A stretch of 64,000 nucleotides of DNA, from NCBI GenBank assembly GCA_963779055.1, contig CAVZWN010000002.1:248001-312000 (forward strand), given 5' to 3'. The notes beneath the pieces were generated by a model, which saw only the letters and a list, made by a program, of their open reading frames with translations, had not been told where the DNA came from and made no database searches. A program made the position numbers and the translations under genes. This DNA is from Sulfurimicrobium sp963779055 (GTDB lineage: Bacteria > Pseudomonadota > Gammaproteobacteria > Burkholderiales > Sulfuricellaceae). Positions 8,118 to 14,660 of the stretch are shown here, in pieces; position 1 is the stretch's first letter; every line of letters begins with the position of its first letter.

Positions 8118-9566
8118 TCACATCAGGATCACGTCGTACTGCTCCTGCGAATACTGGCTCTCCACCAGCAGGGAAATCGGCTTGCCGATAAAGTCCCCGA
8201 GTTGCGCGAGACTTTGCGACTCCTCGTCGAGAAACATGTCGATCACCTGCTGAGAAGCCAGAATCCGGTATTCACGCGCATCGAACTGACGCGCTTCACG
8301 CAGCAGTTCGCGCAGAATTTCGTAGCACACCGTCTGGGCCGTCTTGAGTTCACCGCGCCCCTGGCAAATCGGACAAGGCTGACACAGAACATGTGCCAGG
8401 CTTTCGCGGTTGCGCTTGCGCGTCATTTCCACCAGCCCGAGAGCGGAAAAACCGTTGATGGTGATGCGGGCACGATCTTTCGAGAGCGCTTTCTTGAATT
8501 CGGCCAGCACCGCTGCCTGATGCTCTTCGTTATCCATGTCGATAAAATCGACAATGATGATACCGCCGAGGTTGCGCAGCCGGAGCTGGCGGGCGATGGT
8601 CTGTGCCGCCTCGAGGTTGGTCTTGAAAATCGTGTCGTCGAAATTGCGCCCGCCGACAAAACCGCCCGTATTCACGTCCACGGTCGTCAGCGCCTCGGTC
8701 TGATCGAGAATCAGATATCCGCCTGATTTAAGGTCCACACGCCGCGCCAGCGCCTTTTCAATTTCATCTTCCACACCGCGCAGATCGAACAGCGGTCGCT
8801 CACCCTGATAGTGCGAAAGTTTTTCCCCGACACCCGAAGTGTATTCCTGCGCAAACCCCTGCAGGCGGGTAAATGTTTCACGTGAATCAACCACAATCTG
8901 ATCGGTTTCATCCGTGACAAAATCGCGCAGAACTCGCAACGGCAAGTCCAGATCGTGATAGAGCCGGGTTTTTACCGGGGCGCCCTTGGCATTGACCTGA
9001 ATATCACTCCACACCTTGCGCAAATATTCGACATCATCGAGCAGTTCCTTGTCCGTTGCCGTTTCGGCCATGGTGCGGATAATAAAGCCGCCATGATCGG
9101 CCTCTGGCAGCAAGTGTTGCAGCTTCTCGCGCAAGTGCTCACGCTCAGCCTCATCTTCGATGCGCTGGGAAATGCCGATATGCGTTTCCTGCGGCAAATA
9201 AACCAGGAAGCGGCCAGCCAGCCCGATCTGGGTGGAAAGTCGCGCGCCCTTGGTGCCGATCGGGTCCTTGAATACCTGCACCATGATGCTCTGCCCCTCG
9301 TAGAGCAGGCGCTCGATCGGCCGCGCCTCTTCACCCTGGGGCGTCCAGATATCCGCCACATGGAGAAAGGCAGCGCGATCCAGGCCGATTTCCACGAAGG
9401 CGGACTGCATGCCGGGCAAAACCCGGCACACTCGCCCGAGGTAAATATTTCCCACCAGGCCGCGTGCGCTGGCGCGCTCGATGTGCAACTCCTGCACGAC
9501 CGCCTGCTGCAGGACCGCCACCCGCGTTTCCTGGGGTGTCACGTTGATCAGAATTTCTTCGCTCAT
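8118..9566 (-). CDS. rng: Ribonuclease G
   Basis: A 482-residue endoribonuclease of the RNase E/G family, which matures the 16S rRNA 5' end and helps mRNA decay. The S1 RNA-binding domain is at residues 35-125 (GNIYLGRVCRVLPGMQSAFVEIG). The catalytic region has the metal-binding aspartates in VDVNTGG and IVDFIDMDN. The zinc-link cysteines C-P-x-C appear in CQPCPICQGRG. It lacks the long disordered C-terminus of RNase E, so it is RNase G. It overlaps maf by four bases (ATGA) and ends a run of minus-strand genes reaching back to leuS. A parS-like palindrome lies inside it at 8874-8889. Confidence 0.97.
   Translation of the reverse strand: MSEEILINVTPQETRVAVLQQAVVQELHIERASARGLVGNIYLGRVCRVLPGMQSAFVEIGLDRAAFLHVADIWTPQGEEARPIERLLYEGQSIMVQVFKDPIGTKGARLSTQIGLAGRFLVYLPQETHIGISQRIEDEAEREHLREKLQHLLPEADHGGFIIRTMAETATDKELLDDVEYLRKVWSDIQVNAKGAPVKTRLYHDLDLPLRVLRDFVTDETDQIVVDSRETFTRLQGFAQEYTSGVGEKLSHYQGERPLFDLRGVEDEIEKALARRVDLKSGGYLILDQTEALTTVDVNTGGFVGGRNFDDTIFKTNLEAAQTIARQLRLRNLGGIIIVDFIDMDNEEHQAAVLAEFKKALSKDRARITINGFSALGLVEMTRKRNRESLAHVLCQPCPICQGRGELKTAQTVCYEILRELLREARQFDAREYRILASQQVIDMFLDEESQSLAQLGDFIGKPISLLVESQYSQEQYDVILM
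8874..8889. promoter_or_regulatory. parS-like ParB site inside rng (one core mismatch)
   Basis: TGTTTCACGTGAATCA matches the parS consensus TGTTTCACGTGAAACA at 15 of 16 positions. It lies in coding sequence for V-D-S-R-E-T, so it may be chance codon choice. See the other parS candidates at 25136, 43739 and 50326. Confidence 0.45.
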
Positions 9567-10183
9567 AGCACTTCGATACCAAATTTTTGTAATAGTTGGG
9601 TGGTTTCACACAGCGGCAGGCCCATCACACCGGAATAGCTGCCTTCCAGCCGGGTCACGAAGGCGGCCGCCTTCCCCTGAATGGCATAGGCGCCCGCCTT
9701 GTCATGTGATTCTCCGCTGGCCACGTAGCGTTTGATGGTACCCGCATCGAGCGGCGTAAACTCAACACTGGAAACGCTCAGCTTCACTTCGACCCGGTCA
9801 TCGAAAGCCATCGCCACCGCAGTCAGCACCTCATGGCTGCGGCCCGCCAGATGCGCCAGCGTTGCCTCTGCCTCCTCACGGTCCGCGGGCTTGCCGATGA
9901 TGCTGCCATCGAGAACCACCGTAGTGTCTGCCGCCAGAACAGGGTAGGCCGGCAAGCGGCGGGCGCGCATGGCCATGTTGCCGACTTCCGCCTTGGCATG
10001 TGCCAGGCGCAGTACGTATTCTCGGGGATCCTCCCCGGGGCGCGGCGTTTCATCGACATCGGTACGAGAAGGATGCGCGCGCAACAACAGCACCTCAAAG
10101 CGCACCCCAACCTGCTTCAGCAGCTCACGACGGCGCGGACTCGCGGAGGCCAGGTAAATGGTCTGGTAAGGGTAGGGCATCAT
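9563..10183 (-). CDS. maf: Maf family nucleoside triphosphate pyrophosphatase
   Basis: A 206-residue Maf/HAM1-fold protein that hydrolyses non-canonical or cell-cycle-related nucleoside triphosphates to monophosphates. The N-terminal substrate loop ASASPRRRELL is at residues 12-22 and the catalytic-metal region LAADTTVVLDG near residue 80. The later GKAAAFVTRLEGSYSGVMGLPL segment is also typical. Two adjacent in-frame ATGs (10183 and 10180) follow the rlmH stop; the second is better spaced from an AGGGA ribosome site. The rlmH-maf-rng order is a known betaproteobacterial housekeeping cluster. Substrate specificity (dTTP/UTP type or m7GTP type) cannot be fixed with certainty. Confidence 0.95.
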   Translation of the reverse strand: MMPYPYQTIYLASASPRRRELLKQVGVRFEVLLLRAHPSRTDVDETPRPGEDPREYVLRLAHAKAEVGNMAMRARRLPAYPVLAADTTVVLDGSIIGKPADREEAEATLAHLAGRSHEVLTAVAMAFDDRVEVKLSVSSVEFTPLDAGTIKRYVASGESHDKAGAYAIQGKAAAFVTRLEGSYSGVMGLPLCETTQLLQKFGIEVL

Positions 10184-10654
10184 TTATTCCCTATGGTAAG
10201 GATGGCCCTGAATCACCGACATGGCGCGATACAACTGCTCTGCCAGCAGCACTCTCACCATGCCATGGGGCAGAGTGAGTCGGGACAGTGACATCAACTT
10301 CCCCGCACGCTGGCGCAAGCCCGGGTGCAGCCCGTCTGCGCCGCCGATGACAAACGCCACATCCCGTCCCTCCTGCAACCAGAATTTCATGTTATCAGCC
10401 AATTCCAGCGTGCTCATTTCTGTGCCGCGCTCATCCAGCATCACATGCATTGCCGTGGCAGGGAGGGCGGCCTGAATCCGTTCCATCTCGGATGTTTGTA
10501 TCTGTTCGACGGTTTTTCCGCCACTACGTTTCTCCGGCTTGATTTCAACCAGCTCGATACGCGCTTCCCGCGGCATGCGTTTTGCGTATTCGGCAAACGC
10601 CTCGCTGACCCAGTCCGGCATTTTGTTGCCGACGGCAAGAATCCACAGCTTCAA
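10184..10654 (-). CDS. rlmH: 23S rRNA (pseudouridine1915-N3)-methyltransferase
   Basis: A 156-residue SPOUT methyltransferase that methylates pseudouridine 1915 in helix 69 of 23S rRNA. The protein reads LKLWILAVGNKMPDWV, the family N-terminus, and ends with FVIGGADGLHPGLRQRA and SRLTLPHGMVRVLLAEQLYRAMSVIQGHPYHRE, the knotted cofactor site and family C-terminus. The start is placed at TTG 10654, not at the longer frame, because this restores the normal family length and N-terminus. That TTG overlaps the rsfS stop by four bases (TTGA), so translation is probably coupled. Confidence 0.95.
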   Translation of the reverse strand: MKLWILAVGNKMPDWVSEAFAEYAKRMPREARIELVEIKPEKRSGGKTVEQIQTSEMERIQAALPATAMHVMLDERGTEMSTLELADNMKFWLQEGRDVAFVIGGADGLHPGLRQRAGKLMSLSRLTLPHGMVRVLLAEQLYRAMSVIQGHPYHRE

Positions 10655-11013
10655 ACGTTCGTCTGCCCCGCCAAGGGCTGGCCATGGCGCCGCCCTGCGC
10701 CCCACAACTGTTCAAGATTGTAGTGCTCGCGGGTGCTGGGCTGCATGATGTGGACCACCACCTGGCCCAGGTCCACCAGCACCCACTCGCCACTGTCCTC
10801 GCCCTCCACCCCCAGCACCTCTGCGCCCTGCTCCTTCAGCTTAACCAGTACATTGTTGGCCAGCGCCCGCGTCTGGCGGTTGGAATCGCCACTGGCTACG
10901 ATCATGTAATCCGTCATGCTGGTCAGATGCGACACCTTCAACACGACGATGTCTTTTGCCTTGATATCTTCCAGCGCGGAAATGACCGCCTGTTTCATTG
11001 CTTCCAGTTCCAT
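10651..11013 (-). CDS. rsfS: Ribosomal silencing factor RsfS
   Basis: A 120-residue RsfS/Iojap protein, which binds ribosomal protein uL14 and blocks subunit joining during starvation. Family marks are KDIVVLKVSHLTSMTDYMIVASGDSNRQTRALAN and GEDSGEWVLVDLGQVVVHIM, followed by the HYNLEQLW helix near the end. ATG 11013 is chosen because it has an AAGGAA ribosome site and gives the normal family length; the longer frame reads into nadD. The nadD-rsfS-rlmH order is widely conserved. Confidence 0.96.
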   Translation of the reverse strand: MELEAMKQAVISALEDIKAKDIVVLKVSHLTSMTDYMIVASGDSNRQTRALANNVLVKLKEQGAEVLGVEGEDSGEWVLVDLGQVVVHIMQPSTREHYNLEQLWGAGRRHGQPLAGQTNV

Positions 11014-11021
11014 GGATTTCC

Positions 11022-11690
11022 TTAAATATACAGTTGATGCTCCCGAATATAATCGAGAACGCTTTGCGGGAGCAAATAACGCGGGCTTCGTCCTGCCTCG
11101 ATTCCGGTGCGGATGGCGGTAGCCGAAATAGCCAGCGGCGTTATCGGGCAGGCCATGATCCGGCCACACGGCAAGTCCTGCAAGCCGGGTGCGTCTGCGC
11201 TGAGACGCTGCTCCAGTTCTTCACGCAGCATGCCGTCCATCTGTTCCTGCTGCAGCGAAAAACCCGGACGGTACGCCACAACCACATGGGCCAGTTCAAA
11301 TAGATCACGCCAGCGGTGCCAGGATGGCAACCCGAGAAAAGCATCGGCCCCCAGCAGCAGGCACAGAGGCTGCACGCTGCCCATTTCCTGACGCAATTCC
11401 GAGAGCGTTTCCACCGTGTAGCCGGGCGAGTTTTTCCGGACTTCGCGCTCGTCGAGTACAAAACGCGAATTGCCGGCAATCGCCAGACGAACCATTTCCA
11501 TCCGCTGTACGGGTGTGGCTGCGGGTTTATCCCGGTGCCATGGCTTCCCTGAAGGGATGAAACGCACCTCGGACAATGCAAGTTGCTGCGCCAGCTCCTC
11601 TGCAAGACGCAGATGCCCGAAGTGAACCGGATCAAAAGTGCCGCCGAGAATGCCGACCGGCCTCGAGGCTTTAACCTCTGACGTGGCCAT
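11022..11690 (-). CDS. nadD: Nicotinate-nucleotide adenylyltransferase
   Basis: A 222-residue enzyme that adenylates nicotinate mononucleotide to form deamido-NAD in NAD synthesis. The nucleotidyltransferase motif GGTFDPVHFGHLRLAEE is at residues 16-32, with the HxGH histidines. The C-terminal ISATAIRTGI motif matches the family ISxTxIR site. ATG 11690 is preceded by an in-frame GTG; ATG is preferred. The 5' end overlaps the 3' end of proA by about 20 bases, and rsfS follows after eight bases, so the genes are co-transcribed. Confidence 0.96.
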   Translation of the reverse strand: MATSEVKASRPVGILGGTFDPVHFGHLRLAEELAQQLALSEVRFIPSGKPWHRDKPAATPVQRMEMVRLAIAGNSRFVLDEREVRKNSPGYTVETLSELRQEMGSVQPLCLLLGADAFLGLPSWHRWRDLFELAHVVVAYRPGFSLQQEQMDGMLREELEQRLSADAPGLQDLPCGRIMACPITPLAISATAIRTGIEAGRSPRYLLPQSVLDYIREHQLYI

Positions 11691-12927
11691 CACCCAGCAC
11701 GATGAATTTCTGTGAAGTCAGCCCCTCCAGCCCCACCGGGCCACGCGCGTGGATCTTGTCGGTGGAGATGCCGATCTCTGCACCTAAGCCGTATTCGAAA
11801 CCATCGGCGAAGCGGGTGGAGGCATTCACCATGACCGAGCTGGAATCCACCTCGCGCAGGAAGCGCCGCGCCCGGCCGTAATCTTCCGTCACGATGGATT
11901 CGGTGTGCTGCGAGCTGTAGGTATTGATGTGCTCGATCGCCGCATCCATGTCTGCCACGACCCGCACCGAGAGGATCGGCGCCAGATATTCGGTATGCCA
12001 GTCTTCCTCAGTGGCCGCCTTCATCGCCGGTACGATGGCGCGCGATGCCGCACAGCCGCGCAGTTCGACGCCCTTGTCCTGATAGATCTTGCACAGCGGC
12101 GGCAGCACCTCTTTGGCTACACCTTCTGCCACCAGCAAGGTTTCCATGGTATTGCAGGTGCCATAGCGGCTGGTCTTGGCGTTGTCGGCGATCCTGACCG
12201 CTTTTGCCTGGTCCGCCTTGTCGTCGATGTAGACATGGCACACCCCGTGCAGGTGCTTGATCACCGGGATGCGCGCCTCGGCCATCAGGCGCTCGATCAG
12301 CCCCTTGCCGCCGCGCGGCACGATCACGTCGACGAATTCGCGCATGGTAATAAGTTCGCCCACTGCGGCGCGGTCGGTGGTTTCGATCACCTGTACTGCG
12401 GTTTCCGGCAGACCGGCAGCGGCCAGGCCCTCGCGCACGCAGGCGGCGATGGCCTGATTGGAGTGAATCGCTTCCGAACCGCCGCGCAGGATCGAGGCGT
12501 TGCCGGACTTCAGGCACAGCCCGGCAGCGTCAGCCGTCACGTTGGGGCGCGCCTCGTAGATGATGCCGATCACCCCTAGCGGCACGCGCATCTTGCCGAC
12601 CTGGATGCCGGAAGGGCGGTAATTCAGACCGGTGATCTCGCCCACCGGATCGGGCAGGGCGGCAATCTGCAGCAAGCCCTCGGCCATCCCCGTCACCCCT
12701 TTTTCCGTCAGGGTCAGGCGGTCCAGCATGGCGGCATCCAGCCCGGCGGCTTTGGCTGCAGCCAGATCCCTGGCATTGGCCTCGACCAGCTTGGCGCTAT
12801 CGCGCTGAATCGCCTGCGCCATCACGGTGAGCGCCTTGTTCTTGGCATTGGTGTCAGCCCTGGCCATGGCGCGGGAAGCCGCGCGTGCCTGCTGACCGAG
12901 TTTGTGCATGTATGCTTTGACGTCCAT
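11671..12927 (-). CDS. proA: Glutamate-5-semialdehyde dehydrogenase (gamma-glutamyl phosphate reductase)
   Basis: A 418-residue enzyme that reduces gamma-glutamyl phosphate to glutamate-5-semialdehyde in proline synthesis. Features include LGVIGIIYEARPNVTADAAGLCLKSGN (nucleotide binding), PRGGKGLI, the catalytic cysteine in YGTCNTMETLL, and the RFADGFEYGLGAEIGISTDKIHARGPVGLEGL C-terminus. ATG 12927 has an AGAGGA ribosome site at good spacing and gives the standard family length; the longer frame from 12948 does not. proB is not in the window. A small palindromic element (12964-13049) separates it from holA upstream. Confidence 0.97.
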   Translation of the reverse strand: MDVKAYMHKLGQQARAASRAMARADTNAKNKALTVMAQAIQRDSAKLVEANARDLAAAKAAGLDAAMLDRLTLTEKGVTGMAEGLLQIAALPDPVGEITGLNYRPSGIQVGKMRVPLGVIGIIYEARPNVTADAAGLCLKSGNASILRGGSEAIHSNQAIAACVREGLAAAGLPETAVQVIETTDRAAVGELITMREFVDVIVPRGGKGLIERLMAEARIPVIKHLHGVCHVYIDDKADQAKAVRIADNAKTSRYGTCNTMETLLVAEGVAKEVLPPLCKIYQDKGVELRGCAASRAIVPAMKAATEEDWHTEYLAPILSVRVVADMDAAIEHINTYSSQHTESIVTEDYGRARRFLREVDSSSVMVNASTRFADGFEYGLGAEIGISTDKIHARGPVGLEGLTSQKFIVLGDGHVRG

Positions 12928-12963
12928 ATCTGTTGTCCTCTTAACCATCCCAAAACCTTATTG

Positions 12964-13049
12964 AACCACGGAGAACACGGCGTTCACGGAAAAACCCTCG
13001 GCGAATTGAAAAATTCATCAACTCCGTGCTCTCCGTGTTCTCCGTGGTT
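12964..13049. repeat. Small palindromic element with 17-bp perfect inverted ends
   Basis: The left end AACCACGGAGAACACGG (12964-12980) is exactly inverted at 13033-13049. Reading inward, both arms follow a nine-base rhythm: CCACGGAGA, ACACGGCGT, TCACGGAAA on the left, and CCACGGAGA, ACACGGAGA, GCACGGAGT on the right arm read from the other strand. It fills almost all of the proA-holA gap. It could form a long hairpin in RNA and may act as a terminator or RNA-stability element, or be a repeated intergenic palindrome. No coding potential. Confidence 0.85.
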
Positions 13050-13057
13050 AATTACCT

Positions 13058-14062
13058 TTATCCCTTAGCCACGGCCAACCCCAGTTGCAGCAGCTCATCC
13101 CACACATCGCCCTTGGCCAGGCCCTTGATCATGCGATCGATCCCTGCCGCTTTTTTAAGTCCCTGCAACAGGCGCGCCTCAGAAGTGCGCTTCACAGCCT
13201 GTTCCACCAACCGCTGACGCGATTCCCAGATCCAGGCATCACGCATCAGCTGGGGCAGGCTGCCGCCACGACGCATGCCACCACGCAACTTTGCCAGGCT
13301 GCGAATCTCGCGTGTCAGCGCCCACAGGATCAGCACCGGATCTTCTCCCTCGCCGCGCAATACGTCCAGAATACGGCAAACACGGGCGCCATCACCAGCC
13401 AGCAGGGCATCGCCCAGCTTGAATACGTCAAAACGCGCCACATCCGCCACCGCACCCCGGACCTGCTCCAGAGACAGTATGCCGGCAGGGAAAAGCAGGG
13501 CCAGCTTTTGCACTTCCTGAAAAGCTGCCAGCAGATTGCCTTCCACCTGGTCGGCGAGAAACTGCAGCACCAGCGGCTCGGCGCGCTGATTCTGCCGTGC
13601 CAGCCGTGCCCCGATCCATGCCGGCAACTGGGCGCGCTCAACCGGAAAAAACGGCAACACCACGCCAGCCTGCTCCATGGCCTTGAACCATTTTCCCGCC
13701 TGAGCTGTTTTATCGAGCTTGGGGCAGATCACCAGCGTCACGGTATCCGGCTGTAGCCGGGCGCAATACGTCTGCAGCGCCTGACTGCCGTCATTGCCGG
13801 GCTTGCCGGAAGGGATGCGCACCTCCACCAGGCGGCGCGACGAAAACAGCGACAGACAGTTGCCGCTGGCAAGCAAATTTTGCCAGTTGAAGCCGCGTTC
13901 CACTGTGAATACTTCGCGCTCGGCGCAGCCTTCCTGACGTGCGCGGCTGCGGATCGCATCCGCCGCTTCCTGGACCAGCAGCGCTTCATCGCCGAATAGC
14001 AGATACAGCGGCTGCAGCCCTTTGGTCAGATGCTGATCCAGCTGCTCCGGCTTAATCCGCAC
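13058..14062 (-). CDS. holA: DNA polymerase III subunit delta
   Basis: A 334-residue clamp-loader delta subunit, which opens the beta clamp (DnaN, encoded about 30 kb away). The N-terminus MRIKPEQLDQHLTKGLQPLYLLFGDEALLVQEAADAIRSRA is characteristic, with the degenerate AAA+ fold lacking a Walker A motif. FPVERAQLPAWIGARL, a QFLADQVEGNLLAAFQEVQKLALL helix and the C-terminal LRGGMRRGGSL region also fit. Length is normal. lptE ends just upstream of its start (about 11 bases), matching the conserved leuS-lptE-holA-proA-nadD order. Confidence 0.94.
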   Translation of the reverse strand: MRIKPEQLDQHLTKGLQPLYLLFGDEALLVQEAADAIRSRARQEGCAEREVFTVERGFNWQNLLASGNCLSLFSSRRLVEVRIPSGKPGNDGSQALQTYCARLQPDTVTLVICPKLDKTAQAGKWFKAMEQAGVVLPFFPVERAQLPAWIGARLARQNQRAEPLVLQFLADQVEGNLLAAFQEVQKLALLFPAGILSLEQVRGAVADVARFDVFKLGDALLAGDGARVCRILDVLRGEGEDPVLILWALTREIRSLAKLRGGMRRGGSLPQLMRDAWIWESRQRLVEQAVKRTSEARLLQGLKKAAGIDRMIKGLAKGDVWDELLQLGLAVAKG

Positions 14063-14073
14063 GCCCAGGGCCC

Positions 14074-14550
14074 CTACTTTTTCAGCGTACTCAGACGCCG
14101 CACCACCTGCTGCACCGCATCGCTCTGCATGTCGCGGTACAGCATGGCCTCTTCCTGCTCCTTAGCCAGCACCTGGACATCGCTGAACGACAGCGAGCGT
14201 TTCAACTCCATCTGCTGGGGAGGCATCAGCTCTGTACCCTTGCCGTCATGGAGGCGGAAGGAAAGGCGATAGAAGAGCTCGAATTCGCCGATCCGTCCGC
14301 CGCCGGTGAGCGACAGGATGCGCTTTTCGCGCCCCTCGCCCATAATTTGAAGCACGGCTTGAGCCTGTCCCGGCGTTTGCACCACAGTCACGTTTGTTCC
14401 GGAGCGCAGGTAACGCTGCAGATCCGGCCCCATCTGATCGCCGCCGCCCTGCACATAAATCGTCTCGAACGGCAACTGGGCCGCTCCGCGCAAATGAAAA
14501 CCGCAGGCGCCGAGCGTCAGTACCAGCATCAGAAGCAGGAATTTTTTCAT
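14074..14550 (-). CDS. lptE: LPS-assembly lipoprotein LptE
   Basis: A 158-residue outer-membrane lipoprotein that plugs and supports the LptD translocon for lipopolysaccharide insertion. The signal peptide MKKFLLLMLVLTLGAC ends in a lipobox (L-G-A-C), followed by GFHLRGAAQLPFETIYV, the typical LptE start of the mature protein. A double start exists (GTG 14553, ATG 14550); ATG is preferred, with an AGGA ribosome site. It sits between leuS and holA as in other proteobacteria. A second palindromic element lies in its 5' gap. Confidence 0.95.
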   Translation of the reverse strand: MKKFLLLMLVLTLGACGFHLRGAAQLPFETIYVQGGGDQMGPDLQRYLRSGTNVTVVQTPGQAQAVLQIMGEGREKRILSLTGGGRIGEFELFYRLSFRLHDGKGTELMPPQQMELKRSLSFSDVQVLAKEQEEAMLYRDMQSDAVQQVVRRLSTLKK

Positions 14551-14577
14551 CACTTAATCCTAAGGACCGCATTTACT

Positions 14578-14636
14578 AACCGCGAAAGCGCAAGGCAACG
14601 GGAATTTCTTTACGTTCTTTGCACCTTCGCGGCTCA
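14578..14636. repeat. Imperfect inverted repeat with nine-base rhythm
   Basis: Between leuS and lptE the sequence AACCGCGAAAGCGCAAGGC on the left faces TTTGCACCTTCGCGG on the right, which inverted reads CCGCGAAGGTGCAAA. Arms share the pattern CCGCGAAnG followed by GCAAnG. It resembles the proA-holA element in design but not in sequence. It could form an RNA hairpin in the leader of lptE. Confidence 0.6.
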
Positions 14637-14660
14637 AGTGTTCTTGTTGCTTTTTCCGCT

